Below, one piece after another: positions 25,345 to 33,928 of a stretch of 64,000 nt of DNA. Location: positions 1,674,001-1,738,000 of the forward strand of contig NZ_CP041387.1 of assembly GCF_007005445.1 (NCBI RefSeq), written 5' to 3'. Numbering within the stretch: position 1 is the first letter of the stretch; each line of letters starts with the position of its first letter. The position numbers and the translations under genes were made by a program. This DNA is from Rhodopseudomonas palustris. GTDB taxonomy: Bacteria; Pseudomonadota; Alphaproteobacteria; Rhizobiales; Xanthobacteraceae. A model generated the notes under the pieces. That model made no database searches, had not been told where the DNA came from, and was given only the letters and a program-made list of their open reading frames with translations.

Positions 25345-27579
25345 CTATTCGCGACCGGCGCCGCGGCGCAGGTCGGCTTCGATCTGCAGCCGGTGTCCGC
25401 CGCCGAAACGTGCACGATACACCTGCAGATTTTCCATGATGCGCTGCACGTAGTTGCGGGTTTCCGAAAACGGGATCAGTTCGACCCAGTCGACGGCGTC
25501 GACTTTCGGATCGCGCGGGTCGCCGTAGCGCTCGACCCATTTGCGCACACTGCCGCGGCCGGCGTTGTAGCCGGCGAAGGTCATGATGTAGGAGCCACGA
25601 TAGTCTTCGATCAGGCCGCCGAGCTCGGCGGCGCCGACCGCCGCGTTGTACACCGAATCGGATTTGAGCCGCTGGAGGTCGAAGCTGCAGCCGTGGCGGC
25701 GGCAGACGTATTTGCCGGCGTCGGGCGTCACCTGCATCAGGCCATAGGCGTTGGCCGGAGAAACGACTGCCGGGTTGAAGCCGCTCTCCTGGCGGGCGAT
25801 CGCATAGACGATCGCGCGTTCGACCTCGGGGCCGACCGACCTGAATTGCGGGATGCCGATCACCGGATATGCGTAATGCTCGAACGGCAGGCCACGATTG
25901 AGCGCCGCCTTGCCGACGAGCAGCATCGCGCGAGCATCGTTGTGACGCGCCGCGGTTTCGCTGAGGCCGATCAGGGCGTCGACGTCGCCATTCTCGCCGA
26001 CGTCGGCGTAGATCGGAATCGCCATGTCGCCTTCGTCGATCGCGTACAGCAGGTTCACCGCGCGGACGACTTCGAGCCGATCGGCGTTGCGGCCGTGGCC
26101 GGACGGTGGGCCATTGAGGTCCAGTTGAGGCAGACCGAGCTTGGCGCGCGACAACTGGCCATAATAACTGGTCGAGTGCGCCGCCGATGCGGAATAGGCG
26201 GCACGTGCTTCCTGAATGCGGCCGGCGGCCTCCGCGGCGCGCCCCTGCCAATAGCCGGCGCGTGCCAGTGATGTCGGATTGGTGGTTTCGCGGCCCAGCC
26301 GGGCGAAGTGCCGCGTCGCGGTGGCTGGATCGCTCAGAAACCGCAGCGCGATCCATCCGGCGGTGAATTCATGCTCGGTCTGATAGACGCTTCTGGTCGG
26401 TATGGCCGCATCGCGCGCGACCAGATAGGCCAGACGATAGTCGCCGATGTCGATCAGCTTGCGCGCCACCAGGCGGCGCTCGATCCACCATTCGTCGAGA
26501 TTGTGCAGCCGGTTCGGGTCGCGCGGCACGGTCAGCATCAGGCGGCCGGCTTCGACGATCTTGTCGTCCCGCCGCAGCACGCGAATCTTGCTGAACAGAT
26601 AGCCGGGATCGTGATGAAGTTCGGCCGGGACGGCCGCAAGCAGGGCCTTTGCGTTCGACTCCTTCTTCTCGACCGCAATCCGGGCCCGGGCGAGGGCGAG
26701 CTGTGCATTGCCGAGTCGCCTTGCGGCGCGCAGCGCTGGTCCGAGATCGTTGCCGTAGAGAAATGCGTCCATCCGCGCCTTGTGGTCGCTCGGCGTGATC
26801 AGGGGGCCGAACAGCTCCATCGCGGTGGTTTCGTTCGCCTCGGACATGGTGTCGTTGCGCCAGGCGTCTCGGACCAGTTGCTCGGCCGCGCGGCGGTCGC
26901 CGCGCGCCAGCAGCGCACGCGCCAGTGCCAGCTTGCCTTTGCCGATCGAAGGCTGTGCGTCGTTGAAGAAAGCCAGCACGGCCGCGTCGTCGCGCCGGTC
27001 GTCCCACAGCGCCGCCTCCGCGCGTCGGCGGAAGAAACTCTGCGACGGCCAACTCGGATTCGCCCGAATGAACGCAGAATAGCGCTCCACACTGACGCCG
27101 TTGTTCTCGCTCCGCAGGATCACCCATTCTGCGAGTTTGCGGGCGACGGGATCGGATATCGAGTTCGCGACGTCGGTGGCGTCACCGGGCTTACGCTGGC
27201 GAATCAGCTCGACGACCTTTTGCAGCGCGCCGGCATCGGCAGACGAGGTCGCCGTCGTCGCGGCGACGGCCGAGCGATTGGCCGGCTTGTGCAGGGTCGC
27301 CGCCGGTGGACGTTGTCGCATCGGTTCGACTGCGTCGGCCGGGCTGGTGACGGCGAGCTTGGTCGACGGTCGCGGGTCGGGCTTCGGCAGCGACTGGGCG
27401 GCCACGGGTTTGGGCGCAGTGCTGCCCACCGCCGGCCTCGGTTTCGGCAGAGGCACCTTGTTGGAAGCTGCGAACGCCGCATCGGTGATCCCGGCAACAC
27501 CAATGCAGAGCGCCAAGGTCGCGGCCGAGGTCAGTAGCGCGGCCGCGAACGGGGGGAGGCGTGTGGGGGATGGATGCAA
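25345..27579 (-). CDS. slt: Soluble lytic murein transglycosylase (Slt family)
   Basis: A 744-residue protein with an N-terminal signal or membrane anchor (about 10-38), then a Pro/Lys-rich linker and a long alpha-helical superhelix typical of Slt70. The C-terminal catalytic domain shows IVYAIARQESGFNPAVVSPA, where the Glu of QES is the catalytic acid, then ANAYGLMQVTPDAGK and TFAGYNAGRGSVRKW. It cleaves peptidoglycan glycan strands to 1,6-anhydro products in the periplasm. It is transcribed alone on the minus strand. About 245 bases between it and the porin terminator hold nothing recognised. Confidence 0.92.
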   Translation of the reverse strand: MHPSPTRLPPFAAALLTSAATLALCIGVAGITDAAFAASNKVPLPKPRPAVGSTAPKPVAAQSLPKPDPRPSTKLAVTSPADAVEPMRQRPPAATLHKPANRSAVAATTATSSADAGALQKVVELIRQRKPGDATDVANSISDPVARKLAEWVILRSENNGVSVERYSAFIRANPSWPSQSFFRRRAEAALWDDRRDDAAVLAFFNDAQPSIGKGKLALARALLARGDRRAAEQLVRDAWRNDTMSEANETTAMELFGPLITPSDHKARMDAFLYGNDLGPALRAARRLGNAQLALARARIAVEKKESNAKALLAAVPAELHHDPGYLFSKIRVLRRDDKIVEAGRLMLTVPRDPNRLHNLDEWWIERRLVARKLIDIGDYRLAYLVARDAAIPTRSVYQTEHEFTAGWIALRFLSDPATATRHFARLGRETTNPTSLARAGYWQGRAAEAAGRIQEARAAYSASAAHSTSYYGQLSRAKLGLPQLDLNGPPSGHGRNADRLEVVRAVNLLYAIDEGDMAIPIYADVGENGDVDALIGLSETAARHNDARAMLLVGKAALNRGLPFEHYAYPVIGIPQFRSVGPEVERAIVYAIARQESGFNPAVVSPANAYGLMQVTPDAGKYVCRRHGCSFDLQRLKSDSVYNAAVGAAELGGLIEDYRGSYIMTFAGYNAGRGSVRKWVERYGDPRDPKVDAVDWVELIPFSETRNYVQRIMENLQVYRARFGGGHRLQIEADLRRGAGRE

Positions 27580-27789
27580 AGCGCAGTGGCCTCCCTATGG
27601 GGGCGATTCGGCAAGTCTGTCAGCATCGGCCGACGGAGTGAAGGCATTCCGCGGAGGCCCCGTGGAATTGCCGAATTTTGTTTGCAGCGATTTAGGGGCA
27701 AAAACACGACGCCGCGGTCACGCCGAGGTGAGTCCGATCGCCGCAGGGGGCGGATCGTGGGCGGGAGCCGCGACCGTGTTCGGAAACAG

Positions 27790-27815
27790 AAACGGCGCCG
27801 GTGTCGGCGCCGTTT
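27790..27815 (-). terminator. Probable terminator of the BA14K gene
   Basis: AAACGGCGCC and GGCGCCGTTT pair perfectly around a six-base loop. On the minus strand this lies 20 bases after the stop of the gene at 27836 and is followed by a T-rich stretch (CTGTTTCCG). The T-run is imperfect. Confidence 0.6.
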
Positions 27816-27835
27816 GGAGATCGATCAACGAGGGA

Positions 27836-28471
27836 TTACGGGCAGGGGTGCCGCCGCCCGTCATAACCGAGATAGGTGCCGGAGGCCGGGTCGTAGGATT
27901 TGAAGCGCTTGCGGCAATACGCTTCGGTGCGACGATCGGCGGGCACGACGGTCACGGTCGGCTCGTCGTCATCGTAGTAGTAGTACGGATCGCCGTAATA
28001 GCCGTAATAGTAGGGCGATCCGATCACGCCGATTCCGACGCCGGACCAGTATCCGCCGCCCCGCCAGGGCCGGCCATGCCAGCCACCGCCGTGCCAGTGC
28101 CGGCCACCACCGTGCCAATGCCGGCCGCCACCTTGCCAGTTGCCACCACCGACCCTCGGACCGACGGGGGCACCGCCGGCGATCGCGCGTCCGGCCAAAT
28201 CACCGCGGCTGATACCTCCCCCTCCGAACATCGGGCCGCCGCCGCGTGGCCCGCCTCCTGAGAACGCAGGACCGCCGCCGCGCGGGCCGCCGCCGCCGAA
28301 CGCGGGGCCGCCGCCGACAGCAGGGCCACCGCCGCCGCCGCCCCCTCCAACGGCCGGACCGCCGCCACCGCCGCCGGCCACCGCCGGTCCTTGCGCCAGA
28401 CTCGGCGCGATGCTCAGGGGAAGGGCGACGACAAAAGCCGCCACGGCAGTCAAGGTCTTAAAATTCATCAT
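27836..28471 (-). CDS. Gly-rich BA14K-family secreted protein
   Basis: The ATG at 28471, preceded by GGAG, gives 211 residues; a longer frame to 28831 overlaps the divergent gene and is rejected. A signal peptide (MMNFKTLTAVAAFVVALPLS, cleavage after SLAQ) is followed by about 80 residues of GGGGPAVGG-like repeats and a His/Trp/Gly segment HWHGGGRHWHGGGW. A Tyr-rich stretch comes next. The C-terminal BA14K motif YCRKRFKSYDPASGTYLGYD ends in HPCP. BA14K proteins are immunoreactive, lectin-like surface or periplasmic proteins of Rhizobiales. The DNA repeats here are coding. Confidence 0.85.
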   Translation of the reverse strand: MMNFKTLTAVAAFVVALPLSIAPSLAQGPAVAGGGGGGPAVGGGGGGGGPAVGGGPAFGGGGPRGGGPAFSGGGPRGGGPMFGGGGISRGDLAGRAIAGGAPVGPRVGGGNWQGGGRHWHGGGRHWHGGGWHGRPWRGGGYWSGVGIGVIGSPYYYGYYGDPYYYYDDDEPTVTVVPADRRTEAYCRKRFKSYDPASGTYLGYDGRRHPCP

Positions 28472-28721
28472 TTTTCGGCTCCATCGACGGGAATTGCCCG
28501 GAACACCCGCTCTCGCTCTCAACCCGGTCGGATCGCGGTCGTTCCGGTCACTCGCCGCCGTCGAGCAAAGCTGATCAGATCCCGCTGTATAGAGGCTGAA
28601 TGAATTGCGGTGATTTTGCGGAGCCTGCTCCGGCTTGTTCGCAGGCATTCGCAACGGCTGCTGGACAATCGGTTCGGCGGGTGGCATCAGGGAAACTGCT
28701 GTCGCCGAGGGATGGGCCGAG

Positions 28722-29132
28722 ATGAAACTGTTTTTGCTGCGGATTTTTACCTGGTGGAACGGCTTCACGTTCGGCACCCAGCTCTGGACCTGGCGGTTCG
28801 GCGAGCTGGTCGGTACCGATGACCAGGGCAACCGCTACTTCCGCACCAAAGGCGGCAAGATCGACCCCACCCTCGGCTTCGAGCGGCGCTGGGTGCTGTA
28901 CAACGGCTATGCCGAGCCGAGCCGCGTGCCGCCGGAATGGCACGGCTGGCTGCACAACGTCGTCGACGTGCCGCCGACCGAAGAGAGCTACACGCCGCGC
29001 GAGTGGATGCAGCCGCACCAGCCGAACCTGACCGGCACGCCGCTGGCGCACCGGCCGACCGGCTCGACGCTGTCGATCGGCCGCCGGCCGAAGGCGACCG
29101 GCGACTATCAGCCCTGGACTCCGGGCGCCTGA
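28722..29132 (+). CDS. NDUFA12-family NADH:ubiquinone oxidoreductase accessory subunit
   Basis: ATG 28722 gives 136 residues starting MKLFLLRIFTWWNGFTFGTQ. NDUFA12/B17.2 motifs are clear: VGTDDQGNRYFRTKG, RRWVLYNGYAEPSRVPPEWH and GWLHNVVDVPPTE. It is a supernumerary subunit of respiratory complex I in alphaproteobacteria and mitochondria. In many alphaproteobacteria it neighbours DUF2155 and aat; here about 7 kb of accessory genes separate them. Confidence 0.92.
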   Translation: MKLFLLRIFTWWNGFTFGTQLWTWRFGELVGTDDQGNRYFRTKGGKIDPTLGFERRWVLYNGYAEPSRVPPEWHGWLHNVVDVPPTEESYTPREWMQPHQPNLTGTPLAHRPTGSTLSIGRRPKATGDYQPWTPGA

Positions 29133-29156
29133 AATTTGTCTCGCTGTCGCGGCCGA

Positions 29157-29861
29157 TCAGCCCGCCGGCAGCCTCTCTCGTGACAGCCGATCCGACGCAC
29201 GCTTGACAGCATCGACACGGCGCTGACGCGCCCCCTGCATCCGCTGCTTTAACATCGCCACCACCTCTTGCGGCGCGGTGTCCGGCGAACCGGCGTTGAA
29301 CGGCGGCGCCGGATTGTACTCCAGCATTAATTGAATCGCCTGCGCGGTCGGGCGGTCGGCCAGCAGCTCCGCCAGGGTCAGCGCAAAGTCGATTCCAGCA
29401 GTCACCCCGCCGCCGCTGATGCGGTTGCGGTCGATGCAGACGCGCGACCGCTCCGGAATCGCACCGAACGCCTTCAGATCCTCCAGCGCCGACCAGTGCG
29501 TCGTGGCGCGGTAGCCGCGCAGCAGGCCTGCCGCGCCGAGCACCAGCGCGCCGGTGCAGACGGAGGTGAGATAGCGCGCCTGTTCCGCCTGACGGCGCAG
29601 GAAGGCGAGGGTGTCCTCGTCGTTGACCAGATCGTCGGTGCCGGCGCCGCCGGGTACGCAGATCACATCGAGCTGCGGACAGCCCGCGAAGTCGATGGTC
29701 GGCGGCAGCATCAGCGCGGTGTCGCTGGTGACCGGGGCCATCATCTTGGCCACCAGATACACTTTCGCGTTCGGCAACCTCGAGAACACCTGCAGCGGCC
29801 CGGTGAGGTCGAGCTGCGTCAGGTTCGGAAACAGCAGCAGTCCGATGGTCGTGGTGGTCAT
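29157..29861 (-). CDS. DJ-1/PfpI family protein (isonitrile-hydratase-like)
   Basis: A 234-residue class I glutamine-amidotransferase-like protein starting MTTTTIGLLLFPNLTQLDLT. The nucleophile elbow is LTSVCTGALVLGAAGLL with C102. Downstream are ATTHWSALEDLKAFG and GGGVTAGIDFALTLAELL, which resemble the isonitrile hydratase InhA branch. Proteins of this group hydrate isonitriles or act as stress-linked glyoxalase or deglycase enzymes; the substrate here is not known. It is divergent from an AraC regulator with the same N-terminal fold, 123 bases away, which probably controls it. Confidence 0.85.
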   Translation of the reverse strand: MTTTTIGLLLFPNLTQLDLTGPLQVFSRLPNAKVYLVAKMMAPVTSDTALMLPPTIDFAGCPQLDVICVPGGAGTDDLVNDEDTLAFLRRQAEQARYLTSVCTGALVLGAAGLLRGYRATTHWSALEDLKAFGAIPERSRVCIDRNRISGGGVTAGIDFALTLAELLADRPTAQAIQLMLEYNPAPPFNAGSPDTAPQEVVAMLKQRMQGARQRRVDAVKRASDRLSRERLPAG

Positions 29862-29984
29862 GTTGGTCTCCGTGAAACGGCCTGGCGCGCGTCAGCGCTT
29901 GACGGAGCCAATCTGGCATGCTCGGCTGTTGACCGAAATGGTATATTTCCCTCGTTTTCAGACAAACCCTCAGCGAGGCGCTTC

Positions 29985-30923
29985 ATGATCGGCGTGCTGA
30001 TCTATCCGGATTTCCAACTGCTCGATGCCGCAGGGCCAATCGCGGCGTTCGAGATCGCTGCACGCTACGCGAAGCTGGCGCCTGCCATCAGAGTGATGGC
30101 GGCAGAGGCCGGAGCGGTGCGTAGTTCATCAGGCGTCGAGCTGCTGGCGCGTGGCCTGCGCCACGATCGGACGATGCGGACGCTGATCGTCGCCGGCGGT
30201 GAAGGGGTTCGCGCGGCGGCGCGGTGTCCACGGCTGCAAGCCTTCCTGAAGGCCGCCGCGAAGCGCGGCTGCCGCATTGCCAGCGTCTGCTCCGGCGCCT
30301 ATGTGCTGGCCGAAGCCGGACTGCTCGATGGCCGGCGCGCCACCACGCATTGGGGGCGCAGCCGCGACTTCCGGATGCGCTATCCGCAGGTTCGGCTGGA
30401 GCCGGACCGGATCTTCGTGCGCGACGGCGAGGTGTGGACCTCGGCCGGCATCAGCGCCGGCATCGATCTGGCATTGGCGATCGTCGCCGAGGACTATTCC
30501 GACGCGATCGCGCGCGATGTCGCGCGGCAGTTGGTGGTGGCGCAGCGCCGCGCCGGCGGTCAGTCGCAGTTCTCGTCGCTGGTCGAGCTGCAGGCGCCGT
30601 CCGGGCGGTTCGCCGGACTGCTGTCGTGGATGCGCGAACATCTGGACACGCCGCTCACGGTCGAGCAATTGGCCGAGCAGGCGGGGATGAGCACGCGGCA
30701 TTTCGCCCGCGCGTTTCGGGATGAAACCGGCACCACGCCGTCGAAGGCGGTGGAGCGGCTGCGGCTGGAGGTGGCGCGCAGCCGGGTGCAGGCATCGGGC
30801 GAAGCGATCGAACTGGTCGCACAGGCCACCGGCTTCGGCGATCCGGAGCGGATGCGCCGCGCCTTCATCCGCGCCTTCGGTCACCCGCCGCAAGCGCTGC
30901 GCCGCGCCGCGAAGGCGGCGTGA
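29985..30923 (+). CDS. GlxA-type regulator: DJ-1/PfpI domain fused to AraC helix-turn-helix
   Basis: ATG 29985, preceded by GAGG, gives 312 residues; the longer open frame from 29331 overlaps the divergent gene. Residues 1-185 are a DJ-1/PfpI domain that retains a Cys in the elbow position (IASVCSGAYVLAEAGLLDG) and ATTHWGRSRDF. Residues about 205-312 carry an AraC HTH: LTVEQLAEQAGMSTRHFARA and AQATGFGDPERMRRAFIRAF. Such regulators are thought to sense small molecules related to the substrates of their enzyme homologues. The adjacent enzyme is the likely target. Confidence 0.87.
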   Translation: MIGVLIYPDFQLLDAAGPIAAFEIAARYAKLAPAIRVMAAEAGAVRSSSGVELLARGLRHDRTMRTLIVAGGEGVRAAARCPRLQAFLKAAAKRGCRIASVCSGAYVLAEAGLLDGRRATTHWGRSRDFRMRYPQVRLEPDRIFVRDGEVWTSAGISAGIDLALAIVAEDYSDAIARDVARQLVVAQRRAGGQSQFSSLVELQAPSGRFAGLLSWMREHLDTPLTVEQLAEQAGMSTRHFARAFRDETGTTPSKAVERLRLEVARSRVQASGEAIELVAQATGFGDPERMRRAFIRAFGHPPQALRRAAKAA

Positions 30924-30944
30924 CGATCGCGGCGGCTCCGGTGG

Positions 30945-32279
30945 TCAGGCCAGCACCGGCGCGGTCTCGGCGTGAATCCGTTCGGCCTCGGCGTTGAGCG
31001 CCGTCATCGCCTGGGTCAGCTCGGGATAGACGTCGTCGTCGATCGTGACGACGCCGTAGTTGGAGTCCTCGCCGTCCCAGCGGCCCTGCGCCGGTTGATC
31101 GGCGTGCAGGAACCAATGATAGCCGATCAGTGCCGGATGGCGCAGCGCTGCGGTGGTGTAGCGCGTGAAACCTTCCGCGCGCTCCCGCTGCGTCGGCGTT
31201 CGCGGGCCTGCGCCGTGCGTATTGGGGAGTCCTGCATCGTCGCCGCGGAACGAGTATTCGCCGATCAGGCACGGTCGCCCGGTGTCGGCGTAGCCGTCGA
31301 TCACCGCGTCCGGCAGCGGATCGTAGCAATTGACGCTGATCACGTCGCAGTATCTGCCGGCCGCATCGACGACGTCCTGCGGCGGCACGTAGGCGAACCT
31401 GGCGCCGAGCACGAGGTGATTGGGATCGGCCGCATGGATCGCGGCGGCGCTGACCGACAGATAGCGCTCGGCCAGCAGCCCGGCGAAGGCATCGCAATCG
31501 GCGAAGTAAGTGTGCGCGATCGGATCGTGCTCCTGCGCCCGATCGTTGGTGAAGAAGTTGCGGCTGAACGGCGGCGCCTGCAGCGGCGCGGCGGCGAGAT
31601 CGTCCCACGATGAGAGAGCGCATTGCCACGCCGCATTGAACTGATCGATGCCGTCGTAGCGGTTTTTCAGGAGCGCCAACGCGGCGCGGCGCGAGAATGG
31701 TGCCCCCATCGCGCGAAGGATGGTCGGCAGCAGTTCGTTTTCGCCGCGCCAATCCGGTCCCCACGGCAACTCGTTATCGGTGAACCAGCCGAGCACGTGC
31801 GGATCGTGGCTCTGCGGCGTGCAGACCTTGCGTGCGTGCGCGCGTGCGAACTGCTCGAATTCCGGATCGAAGATGTCGCACAGCGGCCAGCCGCCGCGCT
31901 GTTCGCCGAAGGCGGTCGCGACATAGACGACGCCGGCGGCGGAGGCGAGGGGCACGGCGCCGACGTGTGCGACCTCCGGCTCGGACCAGGCGCCGAGCGT
32001 GTTGAAGCCCCAGGAGGCGAGGCGGTCCGCCGCGACGCGGCGCCACGCTTCGCGGCTGCCGTATTTGCGGGTGCAGGCTTCGCGATACGGCCGGCGATCC
32101 GTGCCCTGAACGTTGTCATGGTCGAATTGCACCGAGACGACGCCCTTGGACAGGAAGCGACCGCCGTCCGGATCGACAAACCACCACACGCCGTCGATCT
32201 GTTCGGTTCGGAAAAAACCGCTGGCTTCGGCCTTGCGATCGGCAAGGCCGCCCCAGCGCGTGCGTGCAAGTTCAGTCAT
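30945..32279 (-). CDS. Glycoside-hydrolase-like TIM-barrel protein (beta-agarase/GH42-like)
   Basis: A 444-residue protein with no signal peptide. Its start resembles the agarase family: FFRTEQIDGVWWFVDPDGGR. The clan-A pattern is seen in LGWFTDNELPWG, where N169-E170 would hold the acid/base, and in RPCLIGEYSFRG, where E341 would be the nucleophile. Beta-strand spacing fits an (alpha/beta)8 barrel. Substrate is unknown; a cytoplasmic location suggests an oligosaccharide. It is convergent with the GlxA-like gene and 107 bases downstream of the esterase on the same strand. Confidence 0.7.
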   Translation of the reverse strand: MTELARTRWGGLADRKAEASGFFRTEQIDGVWWFVDPDGGRFLSKGVVSVQFDHDNVQGTDRRPYREACTRKYGSREAWRRVAADRLASWGFNTLGAWSEPEVAHVGAVPLASAAGVVYVATAFGEQRGGWPLCDIFDPEFEQFARAHARKVCTPQSHDPHVLGWFTDNELPWGPDWRGENELLPTILRAMGAPFSRRAALALLKNRYDGIDQFNAAWQCALSSWDDLAAAPLQAPPFSRNFFTNDRAQEHDPIAHTYFADCDAFAGLLAERYLSVSAAAIHAADPNHLVLGARFAYVPPQDVVDAAGRYCDVISVNCYDPLPDAVIDGYADTGRPCLIGEYSFRGDDAGLPNTHGAGPRTPTQRERAEGFTRYTTAALRHPALIGYHWFLHADQPAQGRWDGEDSNYGVVTIDDDVYPELTQAMTALNAEAERIHAETAPVLA

Positions 32280-32386
32280 TCCGTCGTGACGACCGGCGCC
32301 TGCGCGCCGCTGCTCCCTGTTGACCGCGCAAATCCTCGGACGGCCGGAGCGCGGTCACGTTGACGCCGGTCAATGCCGTCCTGCGG

Positions 32387-33331
32387 CTAAAGCGCCTTCA
32401 GCCAGTCGCCGATCTCGCGCACCGCGACGTTGGCCTGCGGCAGCAGCTTGCCCATGGTGAAGAAGCCGTGGAATTGGCCCGGATAGGTCCGATGCACCAC
32501 CGGGACGCCGGCGTCGGCGAGGCGACGGGCGTATTCGTCGCCTTCGTCGCGGAGCGGATCGGCGCCGGCGGTGATGACGAAGGCCGGCGGCAGGCCCGCG
32601 AGGGTTTCGGCGCGCGCCGGCGAGGCGCGCCAGTCGTCGGCATCCCGCGCGCCGCCCAGATAGTGATCGCGAAACCAGCGGATCACCGAATGGGTCAACA
32701 GCACGCTGGTCTCCGGTTCGTTGTGCGAAGGGTGCTGCATCGAGAAATCGGTGGCGGGATAGATCAGCACCTGACCGGCGAGCAACGGTCCGCCGTGATC
32801 ACGGGCGTGCAGCGCGATCACGGCGGAGAGATTGCCGCCGGCGCTGTCGCCACCGACGCTGAGCTGTTCGGGATCGATGCCGAGCTTTTTGGCGTTGTCG
32901 GCGATCCAGCGCGTCGCGGCGATCGCATCGTCGACGGCAGCGGGGAATTTGTGCTCGGGCGCGAGCCGGTAGTCGACCGAGACCACCAGCAGCTCGCCGT
33001 CATGGGCGATGCCGCGGCACACCACGTCGTGAGTGTCGAGATCGCCGATCACCCAGCCGCCGCCGTGGAAGAACACCAGCGCCGGCGACAGGCCGTCGTC
33101 CTGGCGCAGGGTTTTCGGCGTATAGACCCGCGCCGGAATGTCGCCGGCCGGGCCGGGAAGGGTGATCGACTGGACCGACGCCATCTCCGGCGGCTCAGGA
33201 TTGCTGACCAGCCGCGCCGCCGAGTAGTAGGCGCGCGCTTCGCTTGCGCTCAGCGTCTCGTAGGCGGGGCGGCCGGCGTCCTGGAAGGCCTTGTAAACGG
33301 CAGCGGCGTCGGGATCGAGCTTGGCGGGCAT
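32387..33331 (-). CDS. Alpha/beta hydrolase, hormone-sensitive-lipase family
   Basis: A 314-residue esterase. The oxyanion-hole motif HGGGW is at 89-93, the nucleophile lies in GDSAGG (S163), the acid in GADPLRDEG and the base in GQFHGF. YRLAPEHKFPAAVDD is characteristic of the HSL (bacterial type IV) lipases. It hydrolyses short or medium acyl esters; the natural substrate is unknown. No signal peptide. It may be co-transcribed with the glycoside hydrolase. Confidence 0.9.
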   Translation of the reverse strand: MPAKLDPDAAAVYKAFQDAGRPAYETLSASEARAYYSAARLVSNPEPPEMASVQSITLPGPAGDIPARVYTPKTLRQDDGLSPALVFFHGGGWVIGDLDTHDVVCRGIAHDGELLVVSVDYRLAPEHKFPAAVDDAIAATRWIADNAKKLGIDPEQLSVGGDSAGGNLSAVIALHARDHGGPLLAGQVLIYPATDFSMQHPSHNEPETSVLLTHSVIRWFRDHYLGGARDADDWRASPARAETLAGLPPAFVITAGADPLRDEGDEYARRLADAGVPVVHRTYPGQFHGFFTMGKLLPQANVAVREIGDWLKAL

Positions 33332-33928
33332 GGGGCTTCCTCGTGCTTCCCGGTTCGAGCCGGGGCTTGCTTATTCGCCGGCGGTCAGGCCCGCCGGGAT
33401 TTGAAACCAATATCTCAGGAGTTCCTCGCAATAGCCAGCCGGCCGACCGGAGCGGCCACGCCCTTTCCCCGCCGTTTACGCCTTGCAATCGGATTAGTAG
33501 TAGAATTAGTCGGTTGCGAATATTTGCGTGCCAGCCTGTACCAGGTTGCGCGCAACTAGAATGCAACCAAGAATCGGGATTATGATCCTGTTTGCGCCCT
33601 TTCTTACTGCTCTTTTCAGTCTCCTTGCGCATCAAGATGCATGCGGCAGCATGAAGCTGCTGACGAAACATACGCACCAATCGGCTTAGAAATTCGTGAT
33701 GACCAAGCGTCCATTCTTCGAGGCTGGGTACAAGCTCTCCAGCCACTCGCCGCAGGGACATCGATCAGCATATGAAATTTGGCCCATCTTCGGTCAGTCC
33801 AAATGAATTTAGAGACTGCTCCTAATGTACCATTGGTTGAGCGAATGTCCGATGTTGCAATTTTTCGACGACGCCAATTACAACATGTTGGAGCGCACCC
33901 ACTTCGAAGTTGTAGAACATAGTCCCTT
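33332..33928. other. Gene-poor junction into an AT-richer accessory segment
   Basis: From about 33480 the base composition becomes noticeably richer in A and T and frames lose the codon bias of the neighbours. A minus-strand frame starting at 33761 is open but has no recognisable domain and no clear ribosome binding site. No tRNA, repeat or transposase remnant is identified here. It probably marks the edge of acquired DNA. Confidence 0.4.

Noticed and set aside
28140..28400. Tandem G/C-rich repeats that look like a repeat array
   Set aside because: They encode the Gly-rich region of the BA14K protein and follow its reading frame; unit length and spacing are not those of CRISPR repeats.
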